This document shows, piece by piece, positions 18,338 to 28,682 of a DNA stretch of 64,000 nucleotides (its first letter is position 1; each line of letters opens with the position of its first letter). Under the pieces are notes generated by a model. The model ran no database searches, was not told where the DNA came from, and worked only from the letters and a program-made list of their open reading frames with translations. The DNA is from Silvania confinis (GTDB taxonomy: Bacteria > Pseudomonadota > Gammaproteobacteria > Enterobacterales > Enterobacteriaceae): positions 23,466 through 87,465 of the forward strand of contig NZ_JAMGZJ010000062.1 in assembly GCF_025564085.1 (NCBI RefSeq), given 5' to 3'. The position numbers and the translations under genes were made by a program.

Positions 18338-19236
18338 TATTTCCCCCGTTTGGCGCGTGGATGCGCCGCGTCGTACACCGAGGCTAGGTGTTGAAAATCA
18401 AGATGGGTATAGATTTGAGTGGTCGATAAATTAGCGTGGCCCAGCAGTTCCTGAACTCCGCGCAAATCGCCGCTGGATTCGAGCATGTGTGTGGCGAAAG
18501 AGTGGCGTAGCTTATGCGGATGAACATGGCTGTTAAGCCCCTGTTTGATGCCCCACTCAGCAAAGCGTTTTTGCACGTTACGCGCCGAGATCCGCTTGCC
18601 CAGCTTCGAGAGGAACAGGGCGTTGTCTTCTGTGCCAAACAGACCGCGCAGATCCAGCCAGTGCTCAATCCACGCCACCGCATTGCGGCCAATCGGCAGG
18701 CGGCGCTCTTTGCTGCCTTTACCCATCACCCACACTTCGCCGGTGTCCAGATCGAGGTGTTTGATATCCAGGTTTACCAGCTCAGAAAGACGCAGTCCGG
18801 CACCGTACATCACTTCCAGCATTGCCCGGTCCCGCACCGCCAGTGGATCGTTAAGATCGATATCCAGCAGGCGGTTAACATCATCGACATCGATATTCTT
18901 CGGCAGATGGCGCGCCGCTTTGGGTGCAGCAATGCCTTTGGCCGGGTTCGCCTTGAGCTCGCCCTGGCTGACCAACCAGTCGAAAAGGCTGCGCAATGCC
19001 GAGAGCCGCAGCGCCAGGCTGGCGGGGCCAAGCCCTTTACGGCGGCTGCGCACGGCAATCGCCCGCACGGTAGCGGCATCACAGTGTTGCCAGCAGGTCA
19101 GGTTCATTTCAGTAGCCAGCTGCATGATGTCATCCAGCTGGCGCTGATAGTTCAGCAAGGTTATCGGGCTGAGCTGTCGCTCCACGCCAAGGTAGCGCAG
19201 AAAACGCGTTACAGCGGGTGCGAGGAGATCGCTCAT
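18337..19236 (-). CDS. xerC: Tyrosine recombinase XerC
   Basis: XerC (299 residues) acts with XerD at dif to resolve chromosome dimers at division. The N-terminal SAM-like core-binding domain is followed by the catalytic domain: GAGLRLSEL (catalytic arginine), [13 protein letters not shown] (His and Arg), [17 protein letters not shown] (His and the tyrosine nucleophile). Length matches E. coli almost exactly. The start overlaps the yigA stop by four bases and the stop touches yigB. Confidence 0.97.
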   Translation of the reverse strand: MSDLLAPAVTRFLRYLGVERQLSPITLLNYQRQLDDIMQLATEMNLTCWQHCDAATVRAIAVRSRRKGLGPASLALRLSALRSLFDWLVSQGELKANPAKGIAAPKAARHLPKNIDVDDVNRLLDIDLNDPLAVRDRAMLEVMYGAGLRLSELVNLDIKHLDLDTGEVWVMGKGSKERRLPIGRNAVAWIEHWLDLRGLFGTEDNALFLSKLGKRISARNVQKRFAEWGIKQGLNSHVHPHKLRHSFATHMLESSGDLRGVQELLGHANLSTTQIYTHLDFQHLASVYDAAHPRAKRGK

Positions 19237-19940
19237 ACGCGTTCAATCCAGCGTTCCAGCAGCTCGGGCAACATCTGCGCGATCTCCTGGAGTAACTGCG
19301 TCCCTTGTCCCTGCTGATAATGCTGCGGATCGCGGCTGGTAAAAAGCATCACCCCGAGATCGCCTTCGCGTCCCATCAGCGACATCGCTACCGACCCGAT
19401 GGCTTTTGCTTCCGGTAGAACCACCAGCAGCTCAGGGCCGTTCAGCGACCCCAGATAGTGAGACTCATGACCCAGACGCTGGATGCGCAGCGGCTCAAAC
19501 GCCTGCCGCTGTAGTGCCAGATGGGTGAACCCGGACGGCGCGCCAATGCGCCAGCGATCCGGGAACAGGCGGATGGTTGCCCCTGCCAGCCCCAGCTCCT
19601 TCGCCCAGCGATGGAAGCGCATCAAAAACTCATCCAGGCTGCTGGCCGAGGCCAGCCGGGACTGCAAATGCAGCAGGCGATAAAACAGGCCTTCGTTACT
19701 GCTGGCCTGCTCCATCAGCAGCGAGATGTTCTCTTCAAGATGGTTGATGTGATTGCGCGAGCGCGCCATGTGCCATTCGACCAGCGATACCGTTCCGCGA
19801 ATCGGATGTGGCACGCGCATCTCTTCAACCACGCGGGCATTACGAATAAAAAACTCAGGATGGCGCAGCAGATAGTCGACGACCGCCCGATCGTCCATTG
19901 CCGTCAGCGTCTCCTGCAGTTCTTCTCCTGGTTGTTTCAT
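19233..19940 (-). CDS. yigA: DUF484 (GAF-like) protein YigA
   Basis: The 235-residue DUF484 protein has a GAF-like domain after an N-terminal helical segment ([16 protein letters not shown]). Its function is not established; its conserved place between dapF and xerC is the main clue. It overlaps dapF by four bases and xerC by four bases, so it is translationally coupled to both. Confidence 0.92.
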   Translation of the reverse strand: MKQPGEELQETLTAMDDRAVVDYLLRHPEFFIRNARVVEEMRVPHPIRGTVSLVEWHMARSRNHINHLEENISLLMEQASSNEGLFYRLLHLQSRLASASSLDEFLMRFHRWAKELGLAGATIRLFPDRWRIGAPSGFTHLALQRQAFEPLRIQRLGHESHYLGSLNGPELLVVLPEAKAIGSVAMSLMGREGDLGVMLFTSRDPQHYQQGQGTQLLQEIAQMLPELLERWIERV

Positions 19941-20761
19941 AGATGGATAAACCCGTCATAAACTTGTGTTGCCGGGCCGGTCATATACAGCGGCTGGCCC
20001 GGGCCTTTCCAGGCAATATCGAGACGCCCGCCAGGTAAATCTACGCGGACTTCTTCTGCCAGTAAACCTTGCGCGATCCCTACTGCGACGGCTGCACAGG
20101 CACCGCTGCCGCAGGCCTGCGTCTCGCCCGCCCCGCGTTCAAATACGCGCAGGCGAATGTGTTCGCGGGTGAGCACCTGCATAAAGCCGATGTTGGCGCG
20201 TTCCGGGAAGCGTTCATGGCTTTCCAGTACCGGACCAAGGGTTTCGACAGGGGCCGTTGCGACATCCTCAACCTGAATCACGCAGTGCGGATTGCCCATA
20301 GACACCACGCCGCACAAGACTGTCTGTTCAGCGACGCGCATGATATAGGTCTTTTCCGCTTTGTTGGCGCGAAACGGCACCTGAGACGGCTCAAAGTTGG
20401 GTTCACCCATGTTCACCCGCACCAGCTCGTCGTCGGTGACGCTCAGGACCATGCGCCCGTTGGCGGTACTGACGCGAATATCACGTTTATTGGTGAGCCC
20501 TTTCAGGCGCACAAAGCGGGCAAAACAGCGTGCGCCGTTGCCACACTGCGACACTTCACTGCCGTCGGCATTAAAGATGCGGTAATGAAAATCGAGATCC
20601 GGATCGTAAGGCGGCTCAACGACCAGCAGCTGATCAAAACCTACACCGAGGTGCCTATCGGCCAGACGGCGGATCAGCTCCGGAGAGAAGAAGACATTCT
20701 GCGTTACCGCGTCGACGACCATAAAATCATTGCCAAGGCCATGCATTTTAGAAAACTGCAT
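19937..20761 (-). CDS. dapF: Diaminopimelate epimerase
   Basis: DapF (274 residues) converts LL- to meso-diaminopimelate for lysine and peptidoglycan synthesis, without a cofactor. The two catalytic cysteines are visible: C73 in [10 protein letters not shown] and C217 in [14 protein letters not shown]. The start [17 protein letters not shown] is canonical. It is 32 bases after lptM and leads the dapF-yigA-xerC-yigB operon. Confidence 0.98.
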   Translation of the reverse strand: MQFSKMHGLGNDFMVVDAVTQNVFFSPELIRRLADRHLGVGFDQLLVVEPPYDPDLDFHYRIFNADGSEVSQCGNGARCFARFVRLKGLTNKRDIRVSTANGRMVLSVTDDELVRVNMGEPNFEPSQVPFRANKAEKTYIMRVAEQTVLCGVVSMGNPHCVIQVEDVATAPVETLGPVLESHERFPERANIGFMQVLTREHIRLRVFERGAGETQACGSGACAAVAVGIAQGLLAEEVRVDLPGGRLDIAWKGPGQPLYMTGPATQVYDGFIHL

Positions 20762-20793
20762 TATTCACTCCATTGCGCGGATCAGAACGCTCG

Positions 20794-20997
20794 TCAGTAA
20801 TTCACCTGGCTTGGGCCGCCATTATCGCCACGATCGTTACGACCTGGCACTGAAGATTCCATGGTGCTTTCCGCTTTTTTGGTTGGCGGCGGCGCAGTTT
20901 TATCTGCTGGCGGGAAATAGAGCGGCCCTTTCAGACCACAGCCCGTCAGGCTAAACAAAGTGAGGAGAACGGCAAGCGTTCGAAAAACGTTTTTCAT
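20794..20997 (-). CDS. lptM: LPS-assembly lipoprotein LptM (YifL)
   Basis: The 67-residue lipoprotein has a type II signal peptide with lipobox LTGC (cysteine 20) followed by GLKGPLYFPP, the conserved core of LptM. E. coli LptM associates with the LptDE translocon and promotes LptD oxidative maturation in the outer membrane. The C-terminal part is low-complexity and polar (TESSVPGRN type sequence), as in homologues. It lies just upstream of dapF. Confidence 0.93.
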   Translation of the reverse strand: MKNVFRTLAVLLTLFSLTGCGLKGPLYFPPADKTAPPPTKKAESTMESSVPGRNDRGDNGGPSQVNY

Positions 20998-21134
20998 TAT
21001 GGGTTGCCTGTAAGTTCGTGCTTTCTATTTCTATCATCGCAGGAGAGGGCACAAAAGCAAGAGTTTGCCGCTAACCTGCAACGGGAATTATTTAGCGTTA
21101 TACTGCCGCCATCACGAAAAACAGGAACAGAACC

Positions 21135-21458
21135 ATGAATGACAGTGAATTCCACCGCCTTGCCGATAACCTGTGGCAGACAATCGAAGAACACCTGGAC
21201 AACTGGGATGGCGACAGCGATATCGATTGTGAAATTAACGGCGGCGTGCTGACCCTAAGCTTTGAGAACGGCAGCAAGATCATTATCAACCGTCAGGAAC
21301 CGCTGCATCAGGTGTGGCTGGCCACCAAACAGGGCGGCTACCATTTCAACCTGAAAGGGGACGAGTGGATTTGCGATCGCAGCGGTGAGGCGTTCTGGGA
21401 TCTGCTGGAAAAAGCGGCGACCGCGCAGTCAGGCGAAGAGGTGAGTTTCCGAGGTTAA
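21135..21458 (+). CDS. cyaY: Bacterial frataxin CyaY
   Basis: CyaY (107 residues) binds iron and modulates the IscS/IscU iron-sulfur assembly machinery in the cytosol. The acidic first helix ([23 protein letters not shown], with DGDSDIDCE after it) carries the iron-binding acidic residues, and the beta-sheet part contains [14 protein letters not shown] and [11 protein letters not shown]. It is divergent from lptM and convergent with cyaA, and ends at a strong bidirectional terminator. Confidence 0.97.
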   Translation: MNDSEFHRLADNLWQTIEEHLDNWDGDSDIDCEINGGVLTLSFENGSKIIINRQEPLHQVWLATKQGGYHFNLKGDEWICDRSGEAFWDLLEKAATAQSGEEVSFRG

Positions 21459-21461
21459 TGC

Positions 21462-21493
21462 AAAAACCGTCTCGTAAAGAGACGGTTTTTTTA
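21462..21493. terminator. Bidirectional terminator between cyaY and cyaA
   Basis: AAAAACCGTCTC and GAGACGGTTTTT form a long stem around a short GTAAA loop, with A and T runs at both ends, so it can stop transcription of both convergent genes. Confidence 0.85.
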
Positions 21494-21501
21494 TGTTTGC
21501 C

Positions 21502-21522
21502 CCCTCTCCCTGTGGGAGAGGG
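21502..21522. repeat. Short dispersed palindrome CCCTCTCCC-TGT-GGGAGAGGG
   Basis: This perfect nine-base inverted repeat with a three-base loop is of the type seen in many enterobacterial intergenic regions. It lies between the cyaY/cyaA terminator and the cyaA stop codon. Confidence 0.55.
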
Positions 21523-21535
21523 CATCAGGCCGCAG

Positions 21536-24079
21536 TCAGGAAAAATACTGCTGCAACAGCGGGGAAGCTTCCTGATTGGCAGGCACGGCGGTGGTGATCG
21601 CCTGGGTGCGGAACGGTATCACCTGTGCACGACCATCGACTTTCACGATCTGATAGAACTGCGGCAGGTTGAAGTTGATAAAACTTGAACCGTAGGTGAA
21701 ACGGTCATGCGAAGAAGAGTAGAAGCGGCTAACGTCGCGCACCAGATCCTCTTTGCTGCCTTCGCAGTGGTGATACACCTCGGCGCGGTTGGTCTCATCA
21801 AGAATATAGATATTGAAACCTGACTCGTCCCCCGCTTCTTCAAAGAAGAACTGAATGATCCCTTCGCTGGCAAAGCCATCCACTACCTGTGGCAGTTTGA
21901 CGGGGTTGGTTTCAACCTGAACCGACAGACTGTGCAGCTTGTTGTGCGAAATGGCGCCATAGAACTCGATGGCGTTTTCCAGCTTCTGCACCGAAACGTT
22001 CAGACGTTCAAAGAACAGACCCCAGGTTTGCCCGGAAACGCGCAGCGCTTTGAAGCGTCCGGTTTCATGACGGGTGCTGGAGAGGCGTAAATCGATACAC
22101 TCAGAGACCAGCTGCTGTACACGGGTACGGATCAGGCCGCGCAGATGCTGGCTGTAGCAGAATACTTCAACGCTGTCCGGCGGTGCCGCATCCTGGTGCA
22201 TCTTACCGAGGATGGTTTTCAGCGCTTCGATCATCGCCTGCTCGCCGTTAAAATGCAGGGTACGCACCTCATTCCACGAGTTGCGGTACAGCAGATCAAC
22301 GCTGCCCACCAGGCAATTTTGCTGCTCGCCAAAGCTGAACACATCCAGCTTGCGGAAATCGAAATGCACCACCTGATTGCGAAACGCCGCCGTCGGGTCA
22401 TATTCCAGGTTGACGATAATCGCCAGGTGCCGGATTTCGCACGGGCTGTAGAGCGCTTTTGGCGTCGGAGCAGGCAGACGCAGCGGGAAGTGGTGCGATA
22501 CGTCAGCGATCATTTCCTGCAGTTTCGCGAGATCGACCACCTCGTTGCCCTTAATAAACAACCGGGTACGGGAGGTCAGCAGGCCGTTGAACCACGCCCA
22601 TGCCACCAGCTTGTTCAGGTAACGGTTATATTCCAGCGGCTGATGGCTGACGATCGAATCCATGTTCGGTGCGCGGTTGTAGAGATACCAACCGGTCCGG
22701 TTCGCGCGGCCAGGCGGAACGTAGATAAAGGTCAGGTTCGGTTCAGACAGGTCAGGCGAAATCTGCGGGTTCACCAGGGTTACTTTACCCGGCAGCGCTT
22801 CAAACGCGGCGTACAGCTTACGGGTCAACACCCCGATATCCTGCGGGCTGGCAGAGACGCTGAGGTTGTTGCGACGAGCAAAGCGGATCAGGTTACGGTA
22901 GCTCTGCATCATGGCATCGAGCAGTTCGTTATGCGCTTCACGCACCTGGTCGATTTTCCAGTTGGCGCGGTTATCGAGCATCGACAGGCGCTCTTCGTCC
23001 CATCCCCACTCTTTCACTAACTGACTGAGCACTTCACGACGCCAGCCAACGCACGCGCGTTCACGGCTGAGCTTTTCACAGACTTTGAGATAGAAACATC
23101 GACGAACCAGATCCAGACGGGTGGGATCGTCAATGGCTTTAAGGTATTCGGTGACGCGCTCAAGCATCATGCAGTAGGCATCGAGCCCAAAGGAGACGAT
23201 CTCACCGTCATGCAGACGCTGTTTGATGTCCTTCGCCAGCAGGCGCGGCGTCGGGTATTCCCACGAGTAGGCTTCAAGCAGCAGGGTTTTCAATACCGCT
23301 TTGTACGGTGAATCGATACTTTTATACAGCTGCCACAGGCTCGCGCCAAAATACTCTTCAGCAGACAGGGAGCTTAAGCCGCCCAGATCCAGCCACTCGT
23401 TTGGCGTCAGCACTCCCTGGGAGTAAAGCATCATGACGTAATCGTCGTAATGCTCTTCTTCATTGCACGGCACCATATTCCACAGAATACGCTTACCGGC
23501 CAGGCGCACGGCGGTACGATAAAATTCATCCAGCAATAAGATATGCTGCGTCGAGCCGCAGTCTTCACCGCCCAGACTGCCACTTTCGTTATGACGGAAA
23601 CGGTTTTCATCAATCAGGAAGAAGCTGACTTCAACGCCAAGCGATGCGGCCCAGCTCTCCAGCAGGCTGCACTTACGCTGCAACAACTGGCGCTCTTCAT
23701 TATCGAGCCACGACTGATGGCAGACCCAGATATCCAGGTCGGAAGAACAGCTCTGCCCGACCGATGAAGTACTGCCCATGGTATAGAGGCCGGTGATCGG
23801 CAGTTCGCCTTTCGGCGATTCCTGCGGCGGCATGCCACGGTACAGTTCCAGCTCGTTCAGATAGTGCTGTTGGGTTTCATCAGGCGTGAAAATACAGATG
23901 CCCTGGGGAACGTTACCATCAAGATAACCCGGCATCAGCGGATGGTGATAATGCAGCAATGTCGGCAGTAGACTGTAAACCTGTTGGAAAGCAGGTCCCA
24001 TCGCAGCAAGCGCGCGATCGACACGCAGTTGATTGATGGCATCCAGTCGCTGTTTCAGAGTCTCAATGTAGAGGTACAA
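21536..24079 (-). CDS. cyaA: Class I adenylate cyclase
   Basis: CyaA (847 residues) makes cAMP, the effector of CRP. The N-terminal catalytic domain has the nucleotidyltransferase signature [19 protein letters not shown] near residue 103; the C-terminal half is the regulatory region that responds to PTS EIIA-Glc. I use the TTG at 24079 (then [17 protein letters not shown]) because E. coli cyaA also starts with TTG there and the longer ATG frame adds 12 unmatched residues. A rare TTG start is part of the known low translation of this gene. It is divergent from hemC, with a CRP site between. Confidence 0.96.
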   Translation of the reverse strand: MYLYIETLKQRLDAINQLRVDRALAAMGPAFQQVYSLLPTLLHYHHPLMPGYLDGNVPQGICIFTPDETQQHYLNELELYRGMPPQESPKGELPITGLYTMGSTSSVGQSCSSDLDIWVCHQSWLDNEERQLLQRKCSLLESWAASLGVEVSFFLIDENRFRHNESGSLGGEDCGSTQHILLLDEFYRTAVRLAGKRILWNMVPCNEEEHYDDYVMMLYSQGVLTPNEWLDLGGLSSLSAEEYFGASLWQLYKSIDSPYKAVLKTLLLEAYSWEYPTPRLLAKDIKQRLHDGEIVSFGLDAYCMMLERVTEYLKAIDDPTRLDLVRRCFYLKVCEKLSRERACVGWRREVLSQLVKEWGWDEERLSMLDNRANWKIDQVREAHNELLDAMMQSYRNLIRFARRNNLSVSASPQDIGVLTRKLYAAFEALPGKVTLVNPQISPDLSEPNLTFIYVPPGRANRTGWYLYNRAPNMDSIVSHQPLEYNRYLNKLVAWAWFNGLLTSRTRLFIKGNEVVDLAKLQEMIADVSHHFPLRLPAPTPKALYSPCEIRHLAIIVNLEYDPTAAFRNQVVHFDFRKLDVFSFGEQQNCLVGSVDLLYRNSWNEVRTLHFNGEQAMIEALKTILGKMHQDAAPPDSVEVFCYSQHLRGLIRTRVQQLVSECIDLRLSSTRHETGRFKALRVSGQTWGLFFERLNVSVQKLENAIEFYGAISHNKLHSLSVQVETNPVKLPQVVDGFASEGIIQFFFEEAGDESGFNIYILDETNRAEVYHHCEGSKEDLVRDVSRFYSSSHDRFTYGSSFINFNLPQFYQIVKVDGRAQVIPFRTQAITTAVPANQEASPLLQQYFS

Positions 24080-24420
24080 GAGTATCGCCTGATGTTTAGA
24101 AGCTCTAATCTTCAATCGGACCGAGGATTATGCATTCACAGAATTCAGAAATAGCTGTCAGCCTTTTCGCCCTTGTCTTTATGGTCTGAGAGACGAAAAA
24201 ATGGTCTAAAACGTGATCAATCTAACACCTTGCCGATTGACCGTAAAGAAAGATGCGCTACATACAAGTGTAGCACCGTTCTGTACGTGTAAATTCCTGA
24301 ATACGGCTGCAGGCAACTAAGGTCGCCGCCTTGCCCTGATTCCCTTCAATGTCCGTAAAACTGACAGTCCAGAGACAACAATGTTAGGATGGTCAGCAGA
24401 CGATTAAGACGGTAACAAGC
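24080..24420. other. cyaA-hemC divergent regulatory region (341 bases)
   Basis: The region contains the cyaA leader and CRP site at 24212-24227; the rest should hold the hemC promoter. I see no gene in it, and do not place individual promoter hexamers. Confidence 0.5.
24212..24227. promoter_or_regulatory. CRP site at the cyaA promoter
   Basis: On the minus strand TGTTAGATTGATCACG is a near-consensus CRP core (TGTGA-N6-TCACA, 8 of 10 positions). It matches the known negative-feedback site of the E. coli cyaA P2 promoter in place and sequence. Confidence 0.7.
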
Positions 24421-25362
24421 ATGTTAGACAATGTTTTAAGAATTGCCACACGCCAAAGCCCACTTGCGCTCTGGCAGGCACATTATGTGAAGCAGCGCCT
24501 CGAAGCCTGCCATGCGGGTTTACGCGTTGAGCTGGTGCCCATGGTCACCCGTGGCGATGTGATTCTTGATACCCCGCTGGCGAAAGTCGGCGGTAAAGGC
24601 TTGTTTGTGAAAGAGCTGGAGCTGGCGCTGCTTGAGGATCGCGCCGATATCGCGGTCCATTCAATGAAAGACGTGCCGGTTGATTTCCCCGAAGGGCTGG
24701 GTCTGATCACCATTTGCGAGCGTGAAGATCCGCGCGACGCCTTTGTATCAAATCACTACGACTCGCTGGCGGCGCTGCCTCAGGGCAGCGTGGTTGGCAC
24801 GTCAAGTTTACGCCGCCAGTGCCAGTTGGCCGAGTGCCGTCCGGATCTGATTATTCGATCCCTGCGCGGCAACGTTGGCACCCGCCTCAGCAAGCTGGAT
24901 AACGGTGAATATGATGCCATTATTCTGGCGGTCGCGGGCCTGAAGCGCCTGGGGCTGGAATCACGCATTCGCGTGGCTCTGTCGCCCGAACAATCGCTGC
25001 CGGCCGTTGGCCAGGGCGCTGTGGGTATTGAGTGCCGCCTCGATGATACGCGCACCCATGCGCTACTCGCGCCCCTCAACCACGCTGAGACCGCGATCCG
25101 CGTGCAGGCCGAACGCGCCATGAATATGCGTCTGGAAGGGGGATGCCAGGTACCGATTGGCAGCTATGCTGAATTAATCGATGGTGAACTGTGGCTGCGC
25201 GCGCTGGTTGGTGCCCCAGACGGTTCGCAGATGGTGCGCGGCGAACGTCGCGGCAAACCGCAGGATGCCGAGCTGTTGGGCGTTTCGCTGGCAGAAGAGC
25301 TGCTGAATAATGGCGCCCGTGAAATCCTCGCGGACGTGTATAACGGAGAACCCCCGGCATGA
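24421..25362 (+). CDS. hemC: Hydroxymethylbilane synthase (porphobilinogen deaminase)
   Basis: HemC (313 residues) polymerises four porphobilinogens into hydroxymethylbilane. The dipyrromethane-cofactor cysteine is in EGGCQVPIG (near residue 242), and the signature blocks [32 protein letters not shown] and [12 protein letters not shown] are all present. It heads the hemC-hemD-hemX-hemY operon; its stop overlaps hemD by four bases. Confidence 0.98.
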   Translation: MLDNVLRIATRQSPLALWQAHYVKQRLEACHAGLRVELVPMVTRGDVILDTPLAKVGGKGLFVKELELALLEDRADIAVHSMKDVPVDFPEGLGLITICEREDPRDAFVSNHYDSLAALPQGSVVGTSSLRRQCQLAECRPDLIIRSLRGNVGTRLSKLDNGEYDAIILAVAGLKRLGLESRIRVALSPEQSLPAVGQGAVGIECRLDDTRTHALLAPLNHAETAIRVQAERAMNMRLEGGCQVPIGSYAELIDGELWLRALVGAPDGSQMVRGERRGKPQDAELLGVSLAEELLNNGAREILADVYNGEPPA

Positions 25363-26099
25363 GTATTCTTGTCACCCGCCCTTCTCCCGCTGGAGATCAG
25401 TTAGTGAGCCGTCTGCGCGCACTGGGGCAGGTGGCCTGGAGCTTTCCGCTGATTGAATTTTCCCCAGGCCGGGAGCTACCGATGCTTGCCGGTCATCTTC
25501 GCACGCTGCAGGCAAGCGATCTGCTGTTTGCCCTGTCTCAACATGCCGTCGAATTTGCCCACGCCCGGCTACAGCAGGACGGCCAGTGCTGGCCTGATGA
25601 ACCCGGCTATTTCGCCATTGGCCGGAGCACCGCCCTCGCGCTGCATACCGAAAGCGGCAAGGACGTTCGTTATCCACGGGATCGGGAAATCAGCGAAGTC
25701 TTGCTACAATTACCTGAATTACAAACTGTTGCAGGGAAGCGCGCCCTGATTTTGCGCGGCAACGGTGGACGCGAACTGCTGGGCGACACGCTCCGCGATC
25801 GCGGAGCCGAAGTCATATTTTGTGAATGTTATCAACGTTGTAATAAGTACTATGACGGTGCGCAAGAGGCGATGCGCTGGCAGTCTCGTGGTGTTACCAC
25901 GCTGGTGGTGACCAGCGGTGAAATGCTGCAACAGCTCTGGTCGCTTACGCCAGAATGGTATCGCGAAAACTGGTTACTCCGCTGTCGGCTGCTGGTCGTC
26001 AGTGAGCGTCTGGCGAACCTCGCCCGGGAACTGGGCTGGCAAGATATTCGGATCGCTGATAATGCCGACAACGATGCGCTGCTGCGCGCATTACTATAA
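25359..26099 (+). CDS. hemD: Uroporphyrinogen-III synthase
   Basis: HemD (246 residues) closes and isomerises hydroxymethylbilane to uroporphyrinogen III. The family is poorly conserved; recognisable elements are [13 protein letters not shown] at the N-terminus, [24 protein letters not shown] and [13 protein letters not shown]. It overlaps hemC by ATGA and is 21 bases ahead of hemX. Confidence 0.95.
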   Translation: MSILVTRPSPAGDQLVSRLRALGQVAWSFPLIEFSPGRELPMLAGHLRTLQASDLLFALSQHAVEFAHARLQQDGQCWPDEPGYFAIGRSTALALHTESGKDVRYPRDREISEVLLQLPELQTVAGKRALILRGNGGRELLGDTLRDRGAEVIFCECYQRCNKYYDGAQEAMRWQSRGVTTLVVTSGEMLQQLWSLTPEWYRENWLLRCRLLVVSERLANLARELGWQDIRIADNADNDALLRALL

Positions 26100-26120
26100 C
26101 TCTCATAATGGGAAGCCATA

Positions 26121-27302
26121 ATGACGGAACAAGAAAAATCCTCCGCCGTGGTTGAAGAGACCAGGGAGACTGTGGATGTTACGCCACAGCCAGAAACGAC
26201 TGAGAAAAAACAGGGCAGCAATAAAACCAGCCTGGCGCTGAGCGCGATTGCGATCGCCATTGCGCTGGCCGCAGGCATTGGCCTGTATGGTCTGGTGAAA
26301 CAACAAGCCACCAACCAGACAACCACCAGCGATGCGCTGGTCACGCAGATAACGGCGCTGCAACAATCTCAGCAGACGCAAAAAGCGGAGCTGGATGCAG
26401 TCATCAAGCAGCAGGCCGCGCAGCTGACCGATGCCAATCGTCAGCAGGCTGACCTGACGAAACAGCTGGATGAGATGCAGCAAAAAGTGGCAACCATTTC
26501 TGGCACAGACGCCAAAACCTGGCTGCTGGCACAGGCTGATTTCCTGGTCAAACTGGCCGGGCGTAAACTGTGGAGCGATCAGGATGTCACCACTGCAGCA
26601 GCGCTGCTGAAAAGTGCGGATGCCAGCCTTGGTGACATGAATGACCCGAGCCTGATCGCCGCACGTCGTGCGCTGACCGAAGATATCGCCAGCCTGGCGA
26701 CCGTCTCGCAGGTGGACTATGACGGCATCATTCTGAAAGTGAATCAACTGTCGAACCAGATTGATAACCTGCGTCTGGCTGACAATAACGACGATGACTC
26801 CCCGATGGATTCCGACAGCAGCGAGCTCTCCAGCTCTCTCGGCGAATGGCGCATTAACCTGCAAAAAAGCTGGCAGAACTTTATGGACAGCTTTATTACC
26901 ATTCGCCGTCGCGATGAAACTGCCGTACCGCTGCTTGCCCCAAATCAGGACGTCTACCTGCGCGAGAATATTCGTTCACGCCTGCTGGTGGCCGCACAGG
27001 CGGTCCCGCGCCATCAGGAAGAGACCTATAAACAGGCGCTCGATAACGTCTCGACCTGGGTCCGCGCTTATTACGATACTGATGATGCCACCACCACGGC
27101 CTTCCTCGACGAAGTGGACAAGCTAAGCCAGCAAAACATCACCATGAACGTGCCGGATAAACTGGAAAGCCAGCCAATCATGGAAAAGCTGATGCAAACG
27201 CGCGTGCGTAATCTGCTGGCCCAGCCTGGCGTCGCGGCGCAACCTGCTGCTGAGGCGCCAGCGCCAACACCGGCCCCTGACAGCGCACCACAAGGAGAGT
27301 AA
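26121..27302 (+). CDS. hemX: HemX, membrane-anchored protein of the hem operon
   Basis: HemX (393 residues) has a short cytosolic acidic N-terminus, one membrane helix (about residues 35-55, [20 protein letters not shown]) and a long periplasmic part with a Gln-rich coiled coil (residues about 75-125) and a Pro/Ala-rich C-terminus. It was once called a uroporphyrinogen methyltransferase from similarity in name only; a catalytic role is unproven. Its place between hemD and hemY suggests a scaffold in haem synthesis. Confidence 0.93.
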   Translation: MTEQEKSSAVVEETRETVDVTPQPETTEKKQGSNKTSLALSAIAIAIALAAGIGLYGLVKQQATNQTTTSDALVTQITALQQSQQTQKAELDAVIKQQAAQLTDANRQQADLTKQLDEMQQKVATISGTDAKTWLLAQADFLVKLAGRKLWSDQDVTTAAALLKSADASLGDMNDPSLIAARRALTEDIASLATVSQVDYDGIILKVNQLSNQIDNLRLADNNDDDSPMDSDSSELSSSLGEWRINLQKSWQNFMDSFITIRRRDETAVPLLAPNQDVYLRENIRSRLLVAAQAVPRHQEETYKQALDNVSTWVRAYYDTDDATTTAFLDEVDKLSQQNITMNVPDKLESQPIMEKLMQTRVRNLLAQPGVAAQPAAEAPAPTPAPDSAPQGE

Positions 27303-27304
27303 TC

Positions 27305-28501
27305 ATGATTAAAGTCTTATTACTCTTCGCACTGTTGATCGCCGGGATCGTGCTCGGCCCAATTCTGGCGGGTCATCAGGGCTATGTGTTGATCCAGACC
27401 GACAACTACAACATCGAAACCAGTGTCACCGGTTTAGCGATCATACTGATCCTGGTAATGGTGGCGTTCCTGGCGATCGAGTGGATCCTGCGCCGTATTT
27501 TCCGCACTGGCGCGCATACCCGCAGCTGGTTTGTCGGACGCAAGCGCCGCCGTGCGCGTAAGCAGACCGAGCAGGCGCTGCTGAAGCTGGCCGAAGGCGA
27601 TTATCAGCAGGTTGAAAAGCTGATGTCGAAAAATGCCGATCACGCCGAACAGCCGGTGGTCAACTATCTTCTGGCAGCCGAAGCGGCGCAGCAGCGTGGG
27701 GATGAAATCCGCGCCAATCAGCATCTGGAGCGCGCATCCGAGCTGGCAGAAAAAGATCAGATCCCGGTCGAAATCACCCGCGTACGACTGCAGCTGGCAC
27801 GCAATGAGAATCATGCTGCCCGCCACGGCGTCGATCACCTGCTGGAAATCGCTCCGCGTCATCCGGAAGTGCTGCGTCTGGCAGAACAAGCCTATATTCG
27901 TACGGGCGCATGGGGCTCGCTGCTGGACATTATCCCGTCGATGGCAAAAGCCGAAGTGGGTGATGATGAACAGCGCGATGACCTGCAGCGTCAGGCCTGG
28001 ATTGGTCTGATGGACCAGGCGCGTGCCGATCAGGGCAGCGATGGTCTGAAAACCTGGTGGAAAAACCAGAGCCGTAAAACGCGCCAGCAGGTACCCCTGC
28101 AGGTGGCGATGGCGGAGCATCTCATTGAGTGTGACGATCATGACACGGCGCAGGGCATTATTCTGGATGGCCTGAAGCGTCAGTACGACGATCGGCTGGT
28201 GATGGTGATCCCGCGTCTGAAAACCAATAACCCGGAACAGATCGAAAAAATGCTCCGTCAGCAAATCAAAACTGTGGGCGACCGCCCGCTGCTGTGGAGC
28301 ACCCTCGGTCAGTCGCTGGCGAAGCATGGCGAATGGAAGGAAGCCAGCCTTGCCTTCCGCGCGGCGCTAAAACAGCGCCCGGATGCGTTTGATTACGCCT
28401 GGCTTGCCGATACGCTGGACAAGCTGCACATGCCGGAAGAAGCCGCCGCGATGCGTCGCGATGGTCTGCTGCTGACGTTGCAGAACAATCCCCCGCAATA
28501 A
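27305..28501 (+). CDS. hemY: HemY, TPR protein of the hem operon
   Basis: HemY (398 residues) has two N-terminal membrane helices (LLLFALLIAGIVLGPILA and about residues 42-62) followed by a cytoplasmic TPR domain. It is unrelated to the protoporphyrinogen oxidase of the same name in Gram-positives. It may organise late haem enzymes at the membrane; its exact activity is not known. It starts two bases after hemX and ends at an intrinsic terminator. Confidence 0.93.
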   Translation: MIKVLLLFALLIAGIVLGPILAGHQGYVLIQTDNYNIETSVTGLAIILILVMVAFLAIEWILRRIFRTGAHTRSWFVGRKRRRARKQTEQALLKLAEGDYQQVEKLMSKNADHAEQPVVNYLLAAEAAQQRGDEIRANQHLERASELAEKDQIPVEITRVRLQLARNENHAARHGVDHLLEIAPRHPEVLRLAEQAYIRTGAWGSLLDIIPSMAKAEVGDDEQRDDLQRQAWIGLMDQARADQGSDGLKTWWKNQSRKTRQQVPLQVAMAEHLIECDDHDTAQGIILDGLKRQYDDRLVMVIPRLKTNNPEQIEKMLRQQIKTVGDRPLLWSTLGQSLAKHGEWKEASLAFRAALKQRPDAFDYAWLADTLDKLHMPEEAAAMRRDGLLLTLQNNPPQ

Positions 28502-28507
28502 TTCAAC

Positions 28508-28533
28508 AGGAGGCCAGACGGCCTCCTTTTTTT
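28508..28533 (+). terminator. Terminator of the hemCDXY operon
   Basis: AGGAGGCC and GGCCTCCT form an eight-pair stem with an AGAC loop followed by a run of T, seven bases after the hemY stop. Confidence 0.9.
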
Positions 28534-28682
28534 ATCACTCTTCTCACCGATAGATTCTCCTGCTACATTTTCTGCAATCATCTTCAGGATCGCCTCCGCC
28601 AATGTAACGACATCCTTTCATCAAACATTTTTCCTGCACGCGCCTTGCCGCGTGGACGTAATCGTTTTTGAAAGGATTGTTC